Shown: positions 34,092-42,546 of the stretch, one piece after another
Position numbering within the stretch: position 1 is the stretch's first letter
How the letters are laid out: each line of letters opens with the position of its first letter
Origin: Streptomyces sp. YPW6
Lineage (GTDB): Bacteria > Actinomycetota > Actinomycetes > Streptomycetales > Streptomycetaceae
Direction: 5' to 3'
Length of the DNA stretch: 64,000 bases
NCBI RefSeq assembly: GCF_018866325.1
Contig: NZ_CP076457.1
Location: forward strand, 1,771,001 to 1,835,000
Made by a program: the position numbers and the translations under genes
The notes under the pieces: model-generated
What the model was told of the DNA's origin: nothing
Seen by the model: the letters and a program-made list of their open reading frames with translations, nothing else
The model's database searches: none

Positions 34092-35108
34092 GTGCGCATG
34101 CTCGCCTTCGCCCCCGCGGCGCTCCTCTTCCTCGTCTTCTGCGTGAGCGTGCTGCACGACCGACGCAAGTTCAGCAACGCCGTCGTCCTGGGGCTCGCCG
34201 TGCTCTGCGCGCTGGCCGCCGCGCTGTACCGGCTGGTCAGCTCCAAGTCGCCCTCAGTCCCCTACGTCGTCGGGGCGTTGGTGGCCCTGGGGACGGTGGC
34301 CCTGCTCGTGCTGGTGTGCTTCCTCTTCCTCAACGGCGTACGCATGCTGCGCAAGGAGGGCCGGAGCCCGGCCCATCTCCTGTCGCTGCTGGCCGCGTTC
34401 GCCGTCCTCGGCGTGGTCGCCCTGCTGGTGGCGGCCGCCGTGCTGCAGACTCCGGTGCTGATCGGAGCGGCGACGGCCGCGGGCGGGCTGGCGGTCTACT
34501 TCTCGTTCCTGTTCCTGTGCTTCGTGTGCTACGCGTTCCTGTACGGGCGGCTCCAGGTGCGCCGGAAGGCCGACTTCGTGGTGGTGCTGGGCTCGGGGCT
34601 GGCCGGGGGGACCACCGTGCCGCCGCTGCTCGCGAGCCGCCTGAAGCGGGGGCGCGAGGTGCACGAGCGGATCTCCCGCCGCGGTGGTTCGCCCGTGCTG
34701 ATCACCTCGGGCGGGCAGGGGCCCGACGAGGACCTGCCGGAGTCCCACGCCATGGCCGACCGCCTGGTGGCCGAGGGGTTCCCGGCCGATCTCGTCGAAC
34801 GGGAGGACCGCTCGCGGAACACCGAGGAGAACCTGCGCTTCAGCAAGGAGATCATGGAGGCCGCCAAGCCCGGCTACCGGTGCGTCGTCGTCACGAACAA
34901 CTACCACGCCTTCCGGGCCGCGCTCACCGCCCGGCGGGTCCGGATCCGGGGACAGGTGGTGGGTGCGCCGACCGCGGCGTACTTCTGGCCCAACGCGATG
35001 CTCCGTGAGTTCACCGCGATCCTCGTCGACTACCGGCGGAGCAACGCGGTGATGTGCCTGCTGATCGTTCTCGGCGGGGTGGCCGCCTGGTGGGCGAGTC
35101 GGGCATAG
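34092..35108 (+). CDS. YdcF family (DUF218) membrane protein
   Basis: This protein of about 338 aa has five or so N-terminal transmembrane helices (residues 1-155) and a cytosolic-type DUF218 domain: ADFVVVLGSGLAGGTTVPPLLASRL, PVLITSGGQGPDEDLPESHAMADRL, EDRSRNTEENLRFS and CVVVTNNYHAFRAAL. A final membrane helix follows. Related proteins are linked with envelope or cyclic-enterobacterial-antigen processing; the activity is unknown. Start GTG 34092 or ATG 34098. Confidence 0.88.
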   Translation: MRMLAFAPAALLFLVFCVSVLHDRRKFSNAVVLGLAVLCALAAALYRLVSSKSPSVPYVVGALVALGTVALLVLVCFLFLNGVRMLRKEGRSPAHLLSLLAAFAVLGVVALLVAAAVLQTPVLIGAATAAGGLAVYFSFLFLCFVCYAFLYGRLQVRRKADFVVVLGSGLAGGTTVPPLLASRLKRGREVHERISRRGGSPVLITSGGQGPDEDLPESHAMADRLVAEGFPADLVEREDRSRNTEENLRFSKEIMEAAKPGYRCVVVTNNYHAFRAALTARRVRIRGQVVGAPTAAYFWPNAMLREFTAILVDYRRSNAVMCLLIVLGGVAAWWASRA

Positions 35109-35226
35109 CTCCTCCCCGGCACCACCCGTTGCGCAAGTTTCATGCACAACTCCCCCACATATGAATAAGATCCGTCACGTGCGCCTCTCAGATGCGCACG
35201 ATCGGTCAACTGACAAGGGGGGTCAG

Positions 35227-37518
35227 GTGTCCCGACACCTGTACAGCATCAGCAACGACCGCACGCGCCGCACCGGGCGTGCCGCAGGGGCGGCCGCGAT
35301 CACGGTGGCCCTGGCCGCGGGGCTCTTCACCGCACTGCCGGCCACGGCGCACGCCGCGGAGGCCGCGGAGGTCCTGATACCCGCGCCCGACGCCTACGGC
35401 GAAGGACCGGAGAAGATCCTCTCGACCGGCAGGTACGGCGTCCTGCACCGCGAGGGCGGCGACTACCTCTGGACGAACTCGTACAACCGGCAGACCAAGG
35501 TCGTCACCGAGCTCGCCTCCGTACCGGAGAAGCTGATCGTGGCGGGCCACGACGAGCACAACCGGGCGACCTACACCCAGCAGCGCGCGGACGGCGGAAC
35601 CGACGTCGTGCGGGTCGGCATCGAGGACCCGCGCTTCAGCGGCACCCTCACGGTGCCCGCCGGATATCTCAACCTCCGCTTCGCGGCCGGGTGGGTGGTG
35701 GCCACGGTCGACAAGGGCGACGGGACGTACGAGATGCGGGTGGCCCGGGGCGGGGCCGCCTCGCAGGACCCCGTGGTGAAACTGCCCGCGGGGGCCACCA
35801 CGGGCGCCGAGCCGGAGGTGCTCGGCGGCCAGGGCAGCGAGATCCTCGTCGGCTACCGTCTCGCGGACGGCTCGCGGGGCTACGGCCTGGTGACCGCCTA
35901 CGACGGCCGGCTGAAGCCGCTGCCGGTGACCGGGAACGCGAGCAGTTTCCGTCTCACCCAGACGACCGTGAGCTGGTTCTCGCGCGACGGCAGCGGCGGT
36001 CAGGGCGTCCGCGTCCTGCCGCGCAGCGCCACGGGCACGCCCCAGGTCGTCCCGCTGGACACCGGGTCCCCGGACAGCGAGGTCAGCTCGTTCGTGGTGC
36101 GGGACAACATCGTCTGGCACGAGGGCCTCGGCGGCCCGCTGCGGCTCACCCCCATCACCGGCGTGGACACCGAGCGCACGCTCCTGGACACGGTGGAGTT
36201 CGCCCAGCTCCGCGCGGAGGGCGACGGGGACGTCATGACGCTGGGCAAGGACGCCGACGGCAAGCGAGCCATCCACATGTTCAGCCAGGACGGCAGCGGT
36301 ACGGTCTTCGACCTGGTGATGCGGGAGGTGCCGAAGGTCAAGACGGCGGACGGCGAGATCGGCGCGCTGAGCCTCGACCGGGGGCGGCTGCGGTACGTCA
36401 ACTCGCTGACCGGCACGGACACGCTGCACGGCCAGGGTGTCGGAACCGGCCTCGACCCGGCGGAGGGCGCACGCCTCGCCGACTTCCCCGGCCTCGCGGC
36501 CGGTCGCTTCGCCGACGGTACGGACGAGGGGCTGGCCCGGCTGCTCACCGACCCCGGCACCGGCAAGGACACCCTGGTGACGGGCGACGACCCGGACCGG
36601 CCGTCCGAGGGCATGGCCCTGCCGGGCACGGACGGCCGTATCCTCGACGCCTCACCGGAGTTCGTGCTGTACCAGGCGGGCAACCGGCAGTACGTCATCG
36701 ACACCACCCGCGACCTCGTCGTCCGCGACCAGCCGGTACAGGGCGCGGTGCTCGACGGGGACCGGCTGATCAAGTCGGCCCCGAACAAGCCCGGCAGGGT
36801 GAACGTGGTCGACCCGCGCTCCGGGCGGGCGACCGGGAGCCACGACCTCGGCGTCGACTGCGTGCCGAGCGAACTCCAGCACAGCGGCACCCTGGTGTAC
36901 TGGAGCTGCGCTTCGCAGGACGCGGCGGGCGTGTACGACACGGCGACCCACCGCGACTACCCCGCCCCCGTCTCCGGGGTCCTGCTGGGCGACCGCTTCC
37001 TGGCCGCGCGCGAGGAGTCCGGTGCGCTGCGCCTCACCGCTCTGCGGTCCGACGGCTCCACCGGCGACCTCGGGACCGTGACCGGCCTGAAGTCCCCCGC
37101 GCAGGGCGACGGCCGCGGCACCACCTGGACGCTGGACCCGGCGGCGGGCAAGCTCGCCTGGGTGGGGACGGACGACACCGTTCACGTCACCGCCCCGCAG
37201 CAGGAGGTCTCCCCGCTGCGCGTCGCCCACTCCGCCGTCCCCGACAGCGCGGACGGCGCATGGCAGGCCGCCTGGTGGCTGTCCAAGCCCGCCGCTTCCT
37301 GGAAGGTGACGCTGGTGCGCCGCTCGACCGGTGAGACCGTCCGCACCTGGACGGGCGAGGACACGCGCGGCACGGTCCGGGTCGACTGGAACGGCACGTC
37401 CGACTCCGGAGGCGCGGTCCCGACGGGTGGCTACACCTGGCGGCTGACGGCGGCGCCGGCGGACGGTTCGGGCGCGGACGCCACGGCGTCGGGCACCCTG
37501 CGGGTCACGGCGGGCTGA
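35227..37518 (+). CDS. Large secreted beta-propeller-like protein with FlgD-type Ig domain
   Basis: This exported protein of about 763 aa has a signal peptide (AITVALAAGLFTALPATAHA). A long mature region of repeated short beta-strand blocks resembles a WD40-like or PQQ-like propeller. The C-terminal 80 or so residues (RRSTGETVRTWTGEDTRGTVRVDWNGT..., VPTGGYTWRL) look like a FlgD Ig-like domain. The function is unknown, possibly surface binding. The GTG at 35227 has AAGGGGGG before it; an ATG at 35161 would add 22 residues. Confidence 0.75.
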   Translation: MSRHLYSISNDRTRRTGRAAGAAAITVALAAGLFTALPATAHAAEAAEVLIPAPDAYGEGPEKILSTGRYGVLHREGGDYLWTNSYNRQTKVVTELASVPEKLIVAGHDEHNRATYTQQRADGGTDVVRVGIEDPRFSGTLTVPAGYLNLRFAAGWVVATVDKGDGTYEMRVARGGAASQDPVVKLPAGATTGAEPEVLGGQGSEILVGYRLADGSRGYGLVTAYDGRLKPLPVTGNASSFRLTQTTVSWFSRDGSGGQGVRVLPRSATGTPQVVPLDTGSPDSEVSSFVVRDNIVWHEGLGGPLRLTPITGVDTERTLLDTVEFAQLRAEGDGDVMTLGKDADGKRAIHMFSQDGSGTVFDLVMREVPKVKTADGEIGALSLDRGRLRYVNSLTGTDTLHGQGVGTGLDPAEGARLADFPGLAAGRFADGTDEGLARLLTDPGTGKDTLVTGDDPDRPSEGMALPGTDGRILDASPEFVLYQAGNRQYVIDTTRDLVVRDQPVQGAVLDGDRLIKSAPNKPGRVNVVDPRSGRATGSHDLGVDCVPSELQHSGTLVYWSCASQDAAGVYDTATHRDYPAPVSGVLLGDRFLAAREESGALRLTALRSDGSTGDLGTVTGLKSPAQGDGRGTTWTLDPAAGKLAWVGTDDTVHVTAPQQEVSPLRVAHSAVPDSADGAWQAAWWLSKPAASWKVTLVRRSTGETVRTWTGEDTRGTVRVDWNGTSDSGGAVPTGGYTWRLTAAPADGSGADATASGTLRVTAG

Positions 37519-37693
37519 GCACGTACGCCCGGCGGCCAGGGGTGCGGCACGTACCGCCGGTGACGGCGGGCCGAGCGCGTACGCCTCCGGTCACCACGGG
37601 CAGAGCGTCGGCGCCCCGGCCGTGATGGGGGCCGAACTCATGCGGTCCGGCCGCGCGCACCGGGTGTGCGTGGCCGGACCGTCCCGCCTCGGA

Positions 37694-37809
37694 CCGTACG
37701 GTCACGGGCCGTCCACCCTCAGTCCGTACGGACACGGGCCGTCCACCCTCAGTCCGTACGGACACGGGCCGTCCACTCTCGGGCCGTACGGTCACGGGCC
37801 GTACGGCCC
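37694..37809. repeat. 30-bp tandem repeat array (about 3.7 copies)
   Basis: Units starting CCGTACGG(T/A)CACGGGCC begin at 37694, 37724, 37754 and 37784. The first three are full 30-mers with one to three differences, the last partial. Each contains the palindrome CCGTACGG. It lies in the 424-bp gap 37519-37942 between convergent genes. There is no cas gene and no spacer diversity, so it is not CRISPR. The rest of the gap shows only an imperfect GC-rich hairpin near 37821-37844. Confidence 0.85.
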
Positions 37810-37942
37810 GGCCACGTGCGAGCCCCGGACCCCGGGTCCCGGCTGAGGGGATCCACCGGAACCCGGGGCGCTGAGGAAGACCGTGGCGCCGGGGCTGACG
37901 CGAGAAGCCGTGGCGTCGGGAGGCCGGAAGCCGCCCCGGCGC

Positions 37943-39319
37943 TCAGAAGCCGCCTCCGTCGAACCCGCCACCGAAGCCTCCGCCGTCGCCGAAGCCGCCT
38001 CCGCCGAAACCGGAGGAGTCGAAGTCGGAGCCGGAGAAGTCGCCGCCGCTCCAGTCGCCGCCCGCGCCGCCGCCGAAGTCACCGCCGCCGTACTCGGAGG
38101 CGTACGCCGGGGTGGCGAGCATCGAGCCGAGCATGGTGCCGACGAGGAGGCCGGGGAGCAGACCGCCGCCGAAGTAGCCGCCGGCCCAGGGGCCGTAGGC
38201 CGGGCCCGCTTCCCAGTACGGGCGGCGGTTGCCGTCGCCGACGTCGACCGTACGGCTCATGGGGTCCTCCCCCTGGCCGAGCCGGATCTCGTCCGCGCCG
38301 CAGACCGGGACCTCGCGGGCCGCGCCGCCGGACGGGGTCCAGAGCACGTCGGCGACCGAGGGGCCGTGGCGCGGGTCGAAGAAGCACGGCGGGCGGCGGG
38401 CCGGGATCGCCCCGCCGGTGCGGCGGGCCTCCAGGACCGCCAGGGAGTAGCGGCCGTCCTCCAGGGACTGGGTGACCCCGCGCACGTCCGAGGGGTGCGT
38501 GGCACGGTCCATTCCGTTCTTGGCGCTCTCGTAGGAGTCCAGGGCCCGTTCGTAGTCGGCGCGCATGGCGTCGTCCGCGCCCTTCTCGGCGGGGTGGAAG
38601 TCCAGGCGTTCCAGGGTCTCGCCGTACGCGGTGATGTCCTCGTCGACGACGACCCGGAGCTTTTCGAGGGCGACGCGCTCCTCTTCCTCCGTGCGGCGCT
38701 TGTTGCGGCGGGAGATCGCGTACGCGCCGGCGCCGCCCGCCGCGACGAGTGCGCCGAGCGTGATCAGGCCGCCGACCGGGGTCCCGGGGCCGTCCGCCGC
38801 ACCTCCGCCGCCGGACCAGGAGGCGGGGGCGGTGCCGCGGGCCTGTTCGACGGCGCGGTCGACGAAGGCGTTGAGCTGGGCGTCGGCGTTGCCGGCGGTG
38901 GTGGGGTTCTCCACGGCGGCGGTGAGGTTCGCGACCGCCCGGACCGGCATGACCTGCGGGTCCGCGCCTGCGTCGAAGCCGTCGCCGAGCCGGACCGCGT
39001 AGACGCCGGTGATGCCGGTGTCGCTGCGCAGGGTCGGGAGGAGGCCTTCCTCCGGGAAGGCGGAGGTGTCGGGCAGGACGGCGACGAAGACCGGCTTGTC
39101 GGCGTCCGTGATCTTGTTCTCCAGGGCCTTCTCGTCCGCGACGGAGAGCTGGTCGCGGGCGCCCGGGTCCACGTACACCGGGTCGTCGCGCAGGGCCTGG
39201 GCCGCGTCCTGGAGGGTGGCGGCCGGAGCCGCCGACGCGGGAGAGGTCAGGGTGAGAGCCGCCGCTGCGAGGATGAGCAGCAGGCCCGCCAACAGCGAGG
39301 GGAAGAGCCTTTTCCTCAT
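37943..39319 (-). CDS. Membrane-anchored secreted protein with Gly-rich tail
   Basis: This 458-aa protein has a signal peptide (LLAGLLLILAAAALTLTSPASA). An extracytoplasmic N-terminal domain follows (DDPVYVDPGARDQLSVADEKALENKITDADKPVFVAVLP, then about 100 more residues). A membrane helix (GGLITLGALVAAGGAGAYAIS) and a cytoplasmic coiled region come next. The final 80 residues are Gly/Asp/Phe-rich (GGGDFGGGAGGDWSGG...). It resembles actinobacterial TPM-domain-like membrane proteins, but the match is not certain. It follows the GH3 gene by 58 bp with a hairpin between. Confidence 0.7.
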   Translation of the reverse strand: MRKRLFPSLLAGLLLILAAAALTLTSPASAAPAATLQDAAQALRDDPVYVDPGARDQLSVADEKALENKITDADKPVFVAVLPDTSAFPEEGLLPTLRSDTGITGVYAVRLGDGFDAGADPQVMPVRAVANLTAAVENPTTAGNADAQLNAFVDRAVEQARGTAPASWSGGGGAADGPGTPVGGLITLGALVAAGGAGAYAISRRNKRRTEEEERVALEKLRVVVDEDITAYGETLERLDFHPAEKGADDAMRADYERALDSYESAKNGMDRATHPSDVRGVTQSLEDGRYSLAVLEARRTGGAIPARRPPCFFDPRHGPSVADVLWTPSGGAAREVPVCGADEIRLGQGEDPMSRTVDVGDGNRRPYWEAGPAYGPWAGGYFGGGLLPGLLVGTMLGSMLATPAYASEYGGGDFGGGAGGDWSGGDFSGSDFDSSGFGGGGFGDGGGFGGGFDGGGF

Positions 39320-39330
39320 ACTTAACGCTA

Positions 39331-39367
39331 CTCCAGACGGGCGACGAACGCCGTCGCCCGTCCGGAG
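39331..39367. terminator. Terminator hairpin after the GH3 gene
   Basis: 39331-39345 pairs with 39353-39367 (15 bp with one mismatch) around a 7-base loop. It ends the glycosidase operon and separates it from the Gly-rich protein gene. Confidence 0.8.
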
Positions 39368-39377
39368 AGCGGGGAGC

Positions 39378-42300
39378 CTACGCGGCTCGGTACGCCGTGC
39401 GGAGCTTGGCGACCGCGCCCGTCAGGTCCCCCGTGAGCAGCAGGTGGTCCGCCTCCGCGAAGGGCTTGGCGACCGCCTGGCCGAACGTTCCGCCGATCTT
39501 CTGCTGGACGAGCAGCCGGGCCCGGTCCACGATCGCCCTGCCCGCCGGGGTCTTCCCCAGCTTCGCCTTCTCGGCGACCCGGGCGGCGACGGCGAGGGCC
39601 GTGAGGGTCAGCTCGCCGCCGGCCGGGGGCTTCTTCAGGGTGGTCAGGCCCCAGCCGTAGGGGAACTGCGGGTCGTAGGCCGCGTCCCCGACGTTGATCG
39701 GCAGCTGGTCCTCGGACTTCGGCCAGGTGACCGGGAGCTGTCCGGTGAAGGCGCGCTTGCCGTAGAGCACGTCGGCCACGCCGTCGCCCTCGGAGCCCGG
39801 CAGCCAGGAGGCCACCAGGGCGTCCATGTCCCCGAGCCGGTCGCCGATGAGCTGCGGGCGGCCGGAGACGATGAGGACGGCGCACTTCATGGCCGCGCAG
39901 ACCGTGTCCACGGCCGCCTTGTCGGCCGCCGTCAGCTCCAGGTCGTGGCCGTTGCCGACGTCCCCGATGCCCTCGGCGTACGGGGTCTCGCCGACGACCA
40001 CCACACCGACGTCGTAGCCGTCCGTGGCGGCCGAGGCGTCCTTCGAGTACGTCACGGAGTCCGGGTTCTTCGCCGCCTTCCTCATTCCCTCCAGGATCGT
40101 CGTGCCCGGGGTGATGCCGCCGGAGGAGCCCTGCCAGCTGATCGTCCAGCCGCCGGCCTGGTTGCCGATGTCGTCGGCGTTGGACCCGGCGACGTACACC
40201 TTCTGGTCCGGCTTGAGGGGCAGGACCGCCCCGTCATTCTTCAGCAGGACCTGGGACTTCGCGACCGCCTCACGGGCCACCGCGCGGTGTCCGGCCGAGC
40301 CGACCTCACCGAGGTGGGTGGTGTCCGCGTACGGCTTCTCGAAGAGGCCCAGGCGGAACTTCTGGGTGAGGATGCGGGCGACCGCGTCGTCGATACGGGC
40401 CTCGCTGATCCGGCCCGCCGTCACCTCGTCCTTGAGCGTCCTGGTGAAGTCCTGGTACGCGGTCGGGACCATGATCATGTCGAGTCCGGCGTTGACGGAC
40501 GTGCGGACGTCGCTCGGGTAGTCGCCGGGGATCTGGTCGATGGCCTGCCAGTCGCTGATGACGAAGCCCTCGAAGCCCATCCGGTCCTTGAGGACGCCGT
40601 TGATCATCTCGGCGTTGGCGTGCATCTTCACCGGGCCCCGGCCGTCGCCCAGGATGTCCAGGGAGGAGTACGAGGGCATGATCGTGCCGACACCCCGCTT
40701 CACCGACTCCGCGAACGGCGACAGGTGCACCGCCTCCAGCTCCTCGCGGGTGACCTTGGTGATGCCCTGGTCGGTCGTGTACGAGCCGGTGGTGGAGGAG
40801 CCGTACCCGGTGCCGCCGTCGCCGACGAAGTGCTTGGCGCTGCCGAGGACCTTGTCGTTGCGGTGCAGGTCCTTGCCGGACGGGCTGCCCTGCATGCCCT
40901 TGATGACCGTCTCCATGGCCTCGACGAGGGCCGGGTCCTCGCCGAACGCCTCGTACGAACGGCCCCAGCGTTCGTCGCGGGTGACGCAGACGCAGGGGGC
41001 GAAGTCCCACGGGACGCCGGTGGCGCGGACCTCCTTGGCGGTGATCGCACCGGTCCTCTCGGCGCTCTTCGGGTCGCGGCCGGCGCCGATGCCGATGTTG
41101 TGCGGCATGATCGTCGCGCCGACGACGTTGTTGTGGCCGTGCACCGCGTCCACGCCGTAGATCAGCGGGATCTGGAAGCGGGTGGCCTGGGCGCGCAACT
41201 GGTAGGCGTCGACCATCCTGGCCCAGGCGGCGGCCGTGTTCGGGGTGGGGACCGAGCCGCCGCCGGAGAGCAGCGAGCCGAGGTCGTAGGCGGCGATGTC
41301 ACCGGGGGTGCGGAGCGCGTTGCGCTCGGCCTGGGTCATCTGGCCGGCCTTCTCGGCGAGCGAGAGACGTCCCAGCAGGTCCGCGACCCGCTGCTTCACC
41401 GGCAGCCCGGCGTTCTGGTACGGCAGTCCGTGGGCGTCGATGACGACCTGCGGGTTCTCCCGGGGGGCCTTCGCGCCGGTGACGGTCAGCTCCAGGGGGA
41501 TCGTCTTCGCCTCGGCGGGCTCCGTCGCCTTCGCCGTGCGGACGGTGACCTTGTGGCTCGTCCCGGACGCGGTGCCGGCCGGGAAGGTGTGGCTGCCGGT
41601 GACCGGGGTGTAGTCCTCGCCCGGCTCGGCCGTGCCGCCCTCGGTGGCGTACGTGATGGTGACGGGCTCCTCGGTGGGGACGGAGCCGGTGGTGGCGACG
41701 GAGAGCGTCAGCTCCGCGCTCGCCCCGTTCTGCACCGGGCGTACGGCCGTGTCGGTGACCACGCTCGCGGTGAGCGCCGGGTCCGCCTTGCCGTACAGCT
41801 CGACGGCGTCCAGGGCGAACGCGCCGGGTGCGCCGCCGGGCAGGGTGAGGGCGTAGCCCCACATCTCATTGAGGCCGAGGACCTGGTCGATGCCGCCGAC
41901 GGGCTGGTAGTCGGCCCGGTAGACGAAGTCCGCGAAGGGGATCTCGACGAGGTGCCAGCCCTCCCAGTCGTCGGTGAAGGACGTGGTCCAGAGCTCGGAC
42001 GCACCGCCGTTGGCGCCGCCGTCCTTGATCTCGAAGTTGACGCGCTTGCCCGAACCGGGCGGCAGGGGTGCGGTGTTCTGGCCGTACCACCAGAAGCGGA
42101 TGCCTCGGTGGGCGGTCCAGTCCTGCGGCGGGGTGTCCACGGCGAACTCGTGGCTGAACCCGCCGTAGGCGCTGATGTCGTAGGAGCCTTCGAGGACCTG
42201 CTCGCCCTCGGGGGCGTCCGCGCGTCTCGCCAGCTTCAGCTGCGGATGGTCGTCCGCGTCGCCGCCCCAGGTGAAGATGGCGTCGGCCGGCGGGGTGTTG

Positions 42301-42479
42301 CCGAGCGGCACCTCGCCCTCGAAGCGGTCGATGAGGACGGGGGCGGGTTCGTCGGCGGCGGCCGCGGGGCCGGTGGCCGACCCGGCGAGCAGGGTGGCCA
42401 GGACGGCAGCGGCGGCGAAGGCGGCCGTCGCGGGTCTGCTTCTGCCCTTGCGGGGGCGGGTGTACGGAATGCGGGACAT
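39378..42479 (-). CDS. Secreted multidomain GH3 beta-glucosidase
   Basis: This 1033-aa exported protein has a signal peptide (FAAAAVLATLLAGSATGPAAAA). A carbohydrate-binding domain of jelly-roll type follows (PVLIDRFEGEVP ... IRFWWYGQN, about residues 45-215), then a Calx-beta-like domain (YATEGGTAEPGEDYTPVTG). The GH3 N-domain contains KHFVGDGGTGYG and the nucleophile Asp643 in GFVISDW. The GH3 C-domain runs through LKNDGAVLPLKPDQKVYVAG and the ending FPYGWGL, followed by about 90 extra helical residues. It probably trims beta-linked oligosaccharides outside the cell for import by the upstream transporter. The ATG at 42479 lies 3 bp from a CebR-like box. Confidence 0.92.
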   Translation of the reverse strand: MSRIPYTRPRKGRSRPATAAFAAAAVLATLLAGSATGPAAAADEPAPVLIDRFEGEVPLGNTPPADAIFTWGGDADDHPQLKLARRADAPEGEQVLEGSYDISAYGGFSHEFAVDTPPQDWTAHRGIRFWWYGQNTAPLPPGSGKRVNFEIKDGGANGGASELWTTSFTDDWEGWHLVEIPFADFVYRADYQPVGGIDQVLGLNEMWGYALTLPGGAPGAFALDAVELYGKADPALTASVVTDTAVRPVQNGASAELTLSVATTGSVPTEEPVTITYATEGGTAEPGEDYTPVTGSHTFPAGTASGTSHKVTVRTAKATEPAEAKTIPLELTVTGAKAPRENPQVVIDAHGLPYQNAGLPVKQRVADLLGRLSLAEKAGQMTQAERNALRTPGDIAAYDLGSLLSGGGSVPTPNTAAAWARMVDAYQLRAQATRFQIPLIYGVDAVHGHNNVVGATIMPHNIGIGAGRDPKSAERTGAITAKEVRATGVPWDFAPCVCVTRDERWGRSYEAFGEDPALVEAMETVIKGMQGSPSGKDLHRNDKVLGSAKHFVGDGGTGYGSSTTGSYTTDQGITKVTREELEAVHLSPFAESVKRGVGTIMPSYSSLDILGDGRGPVKMHANAEMINGVLKDRMGFEGFVISDWQAIDQIPGDYPSDVRTSVNAGLDMIMVPTAYQDFTRTLKDEVTAGRISEARIDDAVARILTQKFRLGLFEKPYADTTHLGEVGSAGHRAVAREAVAKSQVLLKNDGAVLPLKPDQKVYVAGSNADDIGNQAGGWTISWQGSSGGITPGTTILEGMRKAAKNPDSVTYSKDASAATDGYDVGVVVVGETPYAEGIGDVGNGHDLELTAADKAAVDTVCAAMKCAVLIVSGRPQLIGDRLGDMDALVASWLPGSEGDGVADVLYGKRAFTGQLPVTWPKSEDQLPINVGDAAYDPQFPYGWGLTTLKKPPAGGELTLTALAVAARVAEKAKLGKTPAGRAIVDRARLLVQQKIGGTFGQAVAKPFAEADHLLLTGDLTGAVAKLRTAYRAA

Positions 42480-42482
42480 GTC

Positions 42483-42496
42483 TGGGAGCGCTCTCT
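42483..42496. promoter_or_regulatory. CebR-like operator at the GH3 start
   Basis: TGGGAGCGCTCTCT matches TGGGAGCGCTCCCA (the CebR consensus as recalled) at 12 of 14 positions. It lies immediately upstream of the GH3 ATG, suggesting additional LacI-type control of this gene by cello-oligosaccharides or a related sugar. Confidence 0.6.
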
Positions 42497-42546
42497 TTCG
42501 GGGTCGAGGGGGCGTGACGCCGTTACGGATCGGGGGGCTTGGTGCG

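Noticed and set aside
37694..37809. CRISPR array
   Set aside because: The repeats are contiguous with no unique spacers, and no cas genes are present.
37622..37846. Small repeat protein with PYGHGPSTL repeats encoded by the tandem array
   Set aside because: No ribosome-binding site was seen and several frames are open; the pattern is a by-product of the 30-bp DNA repeats.
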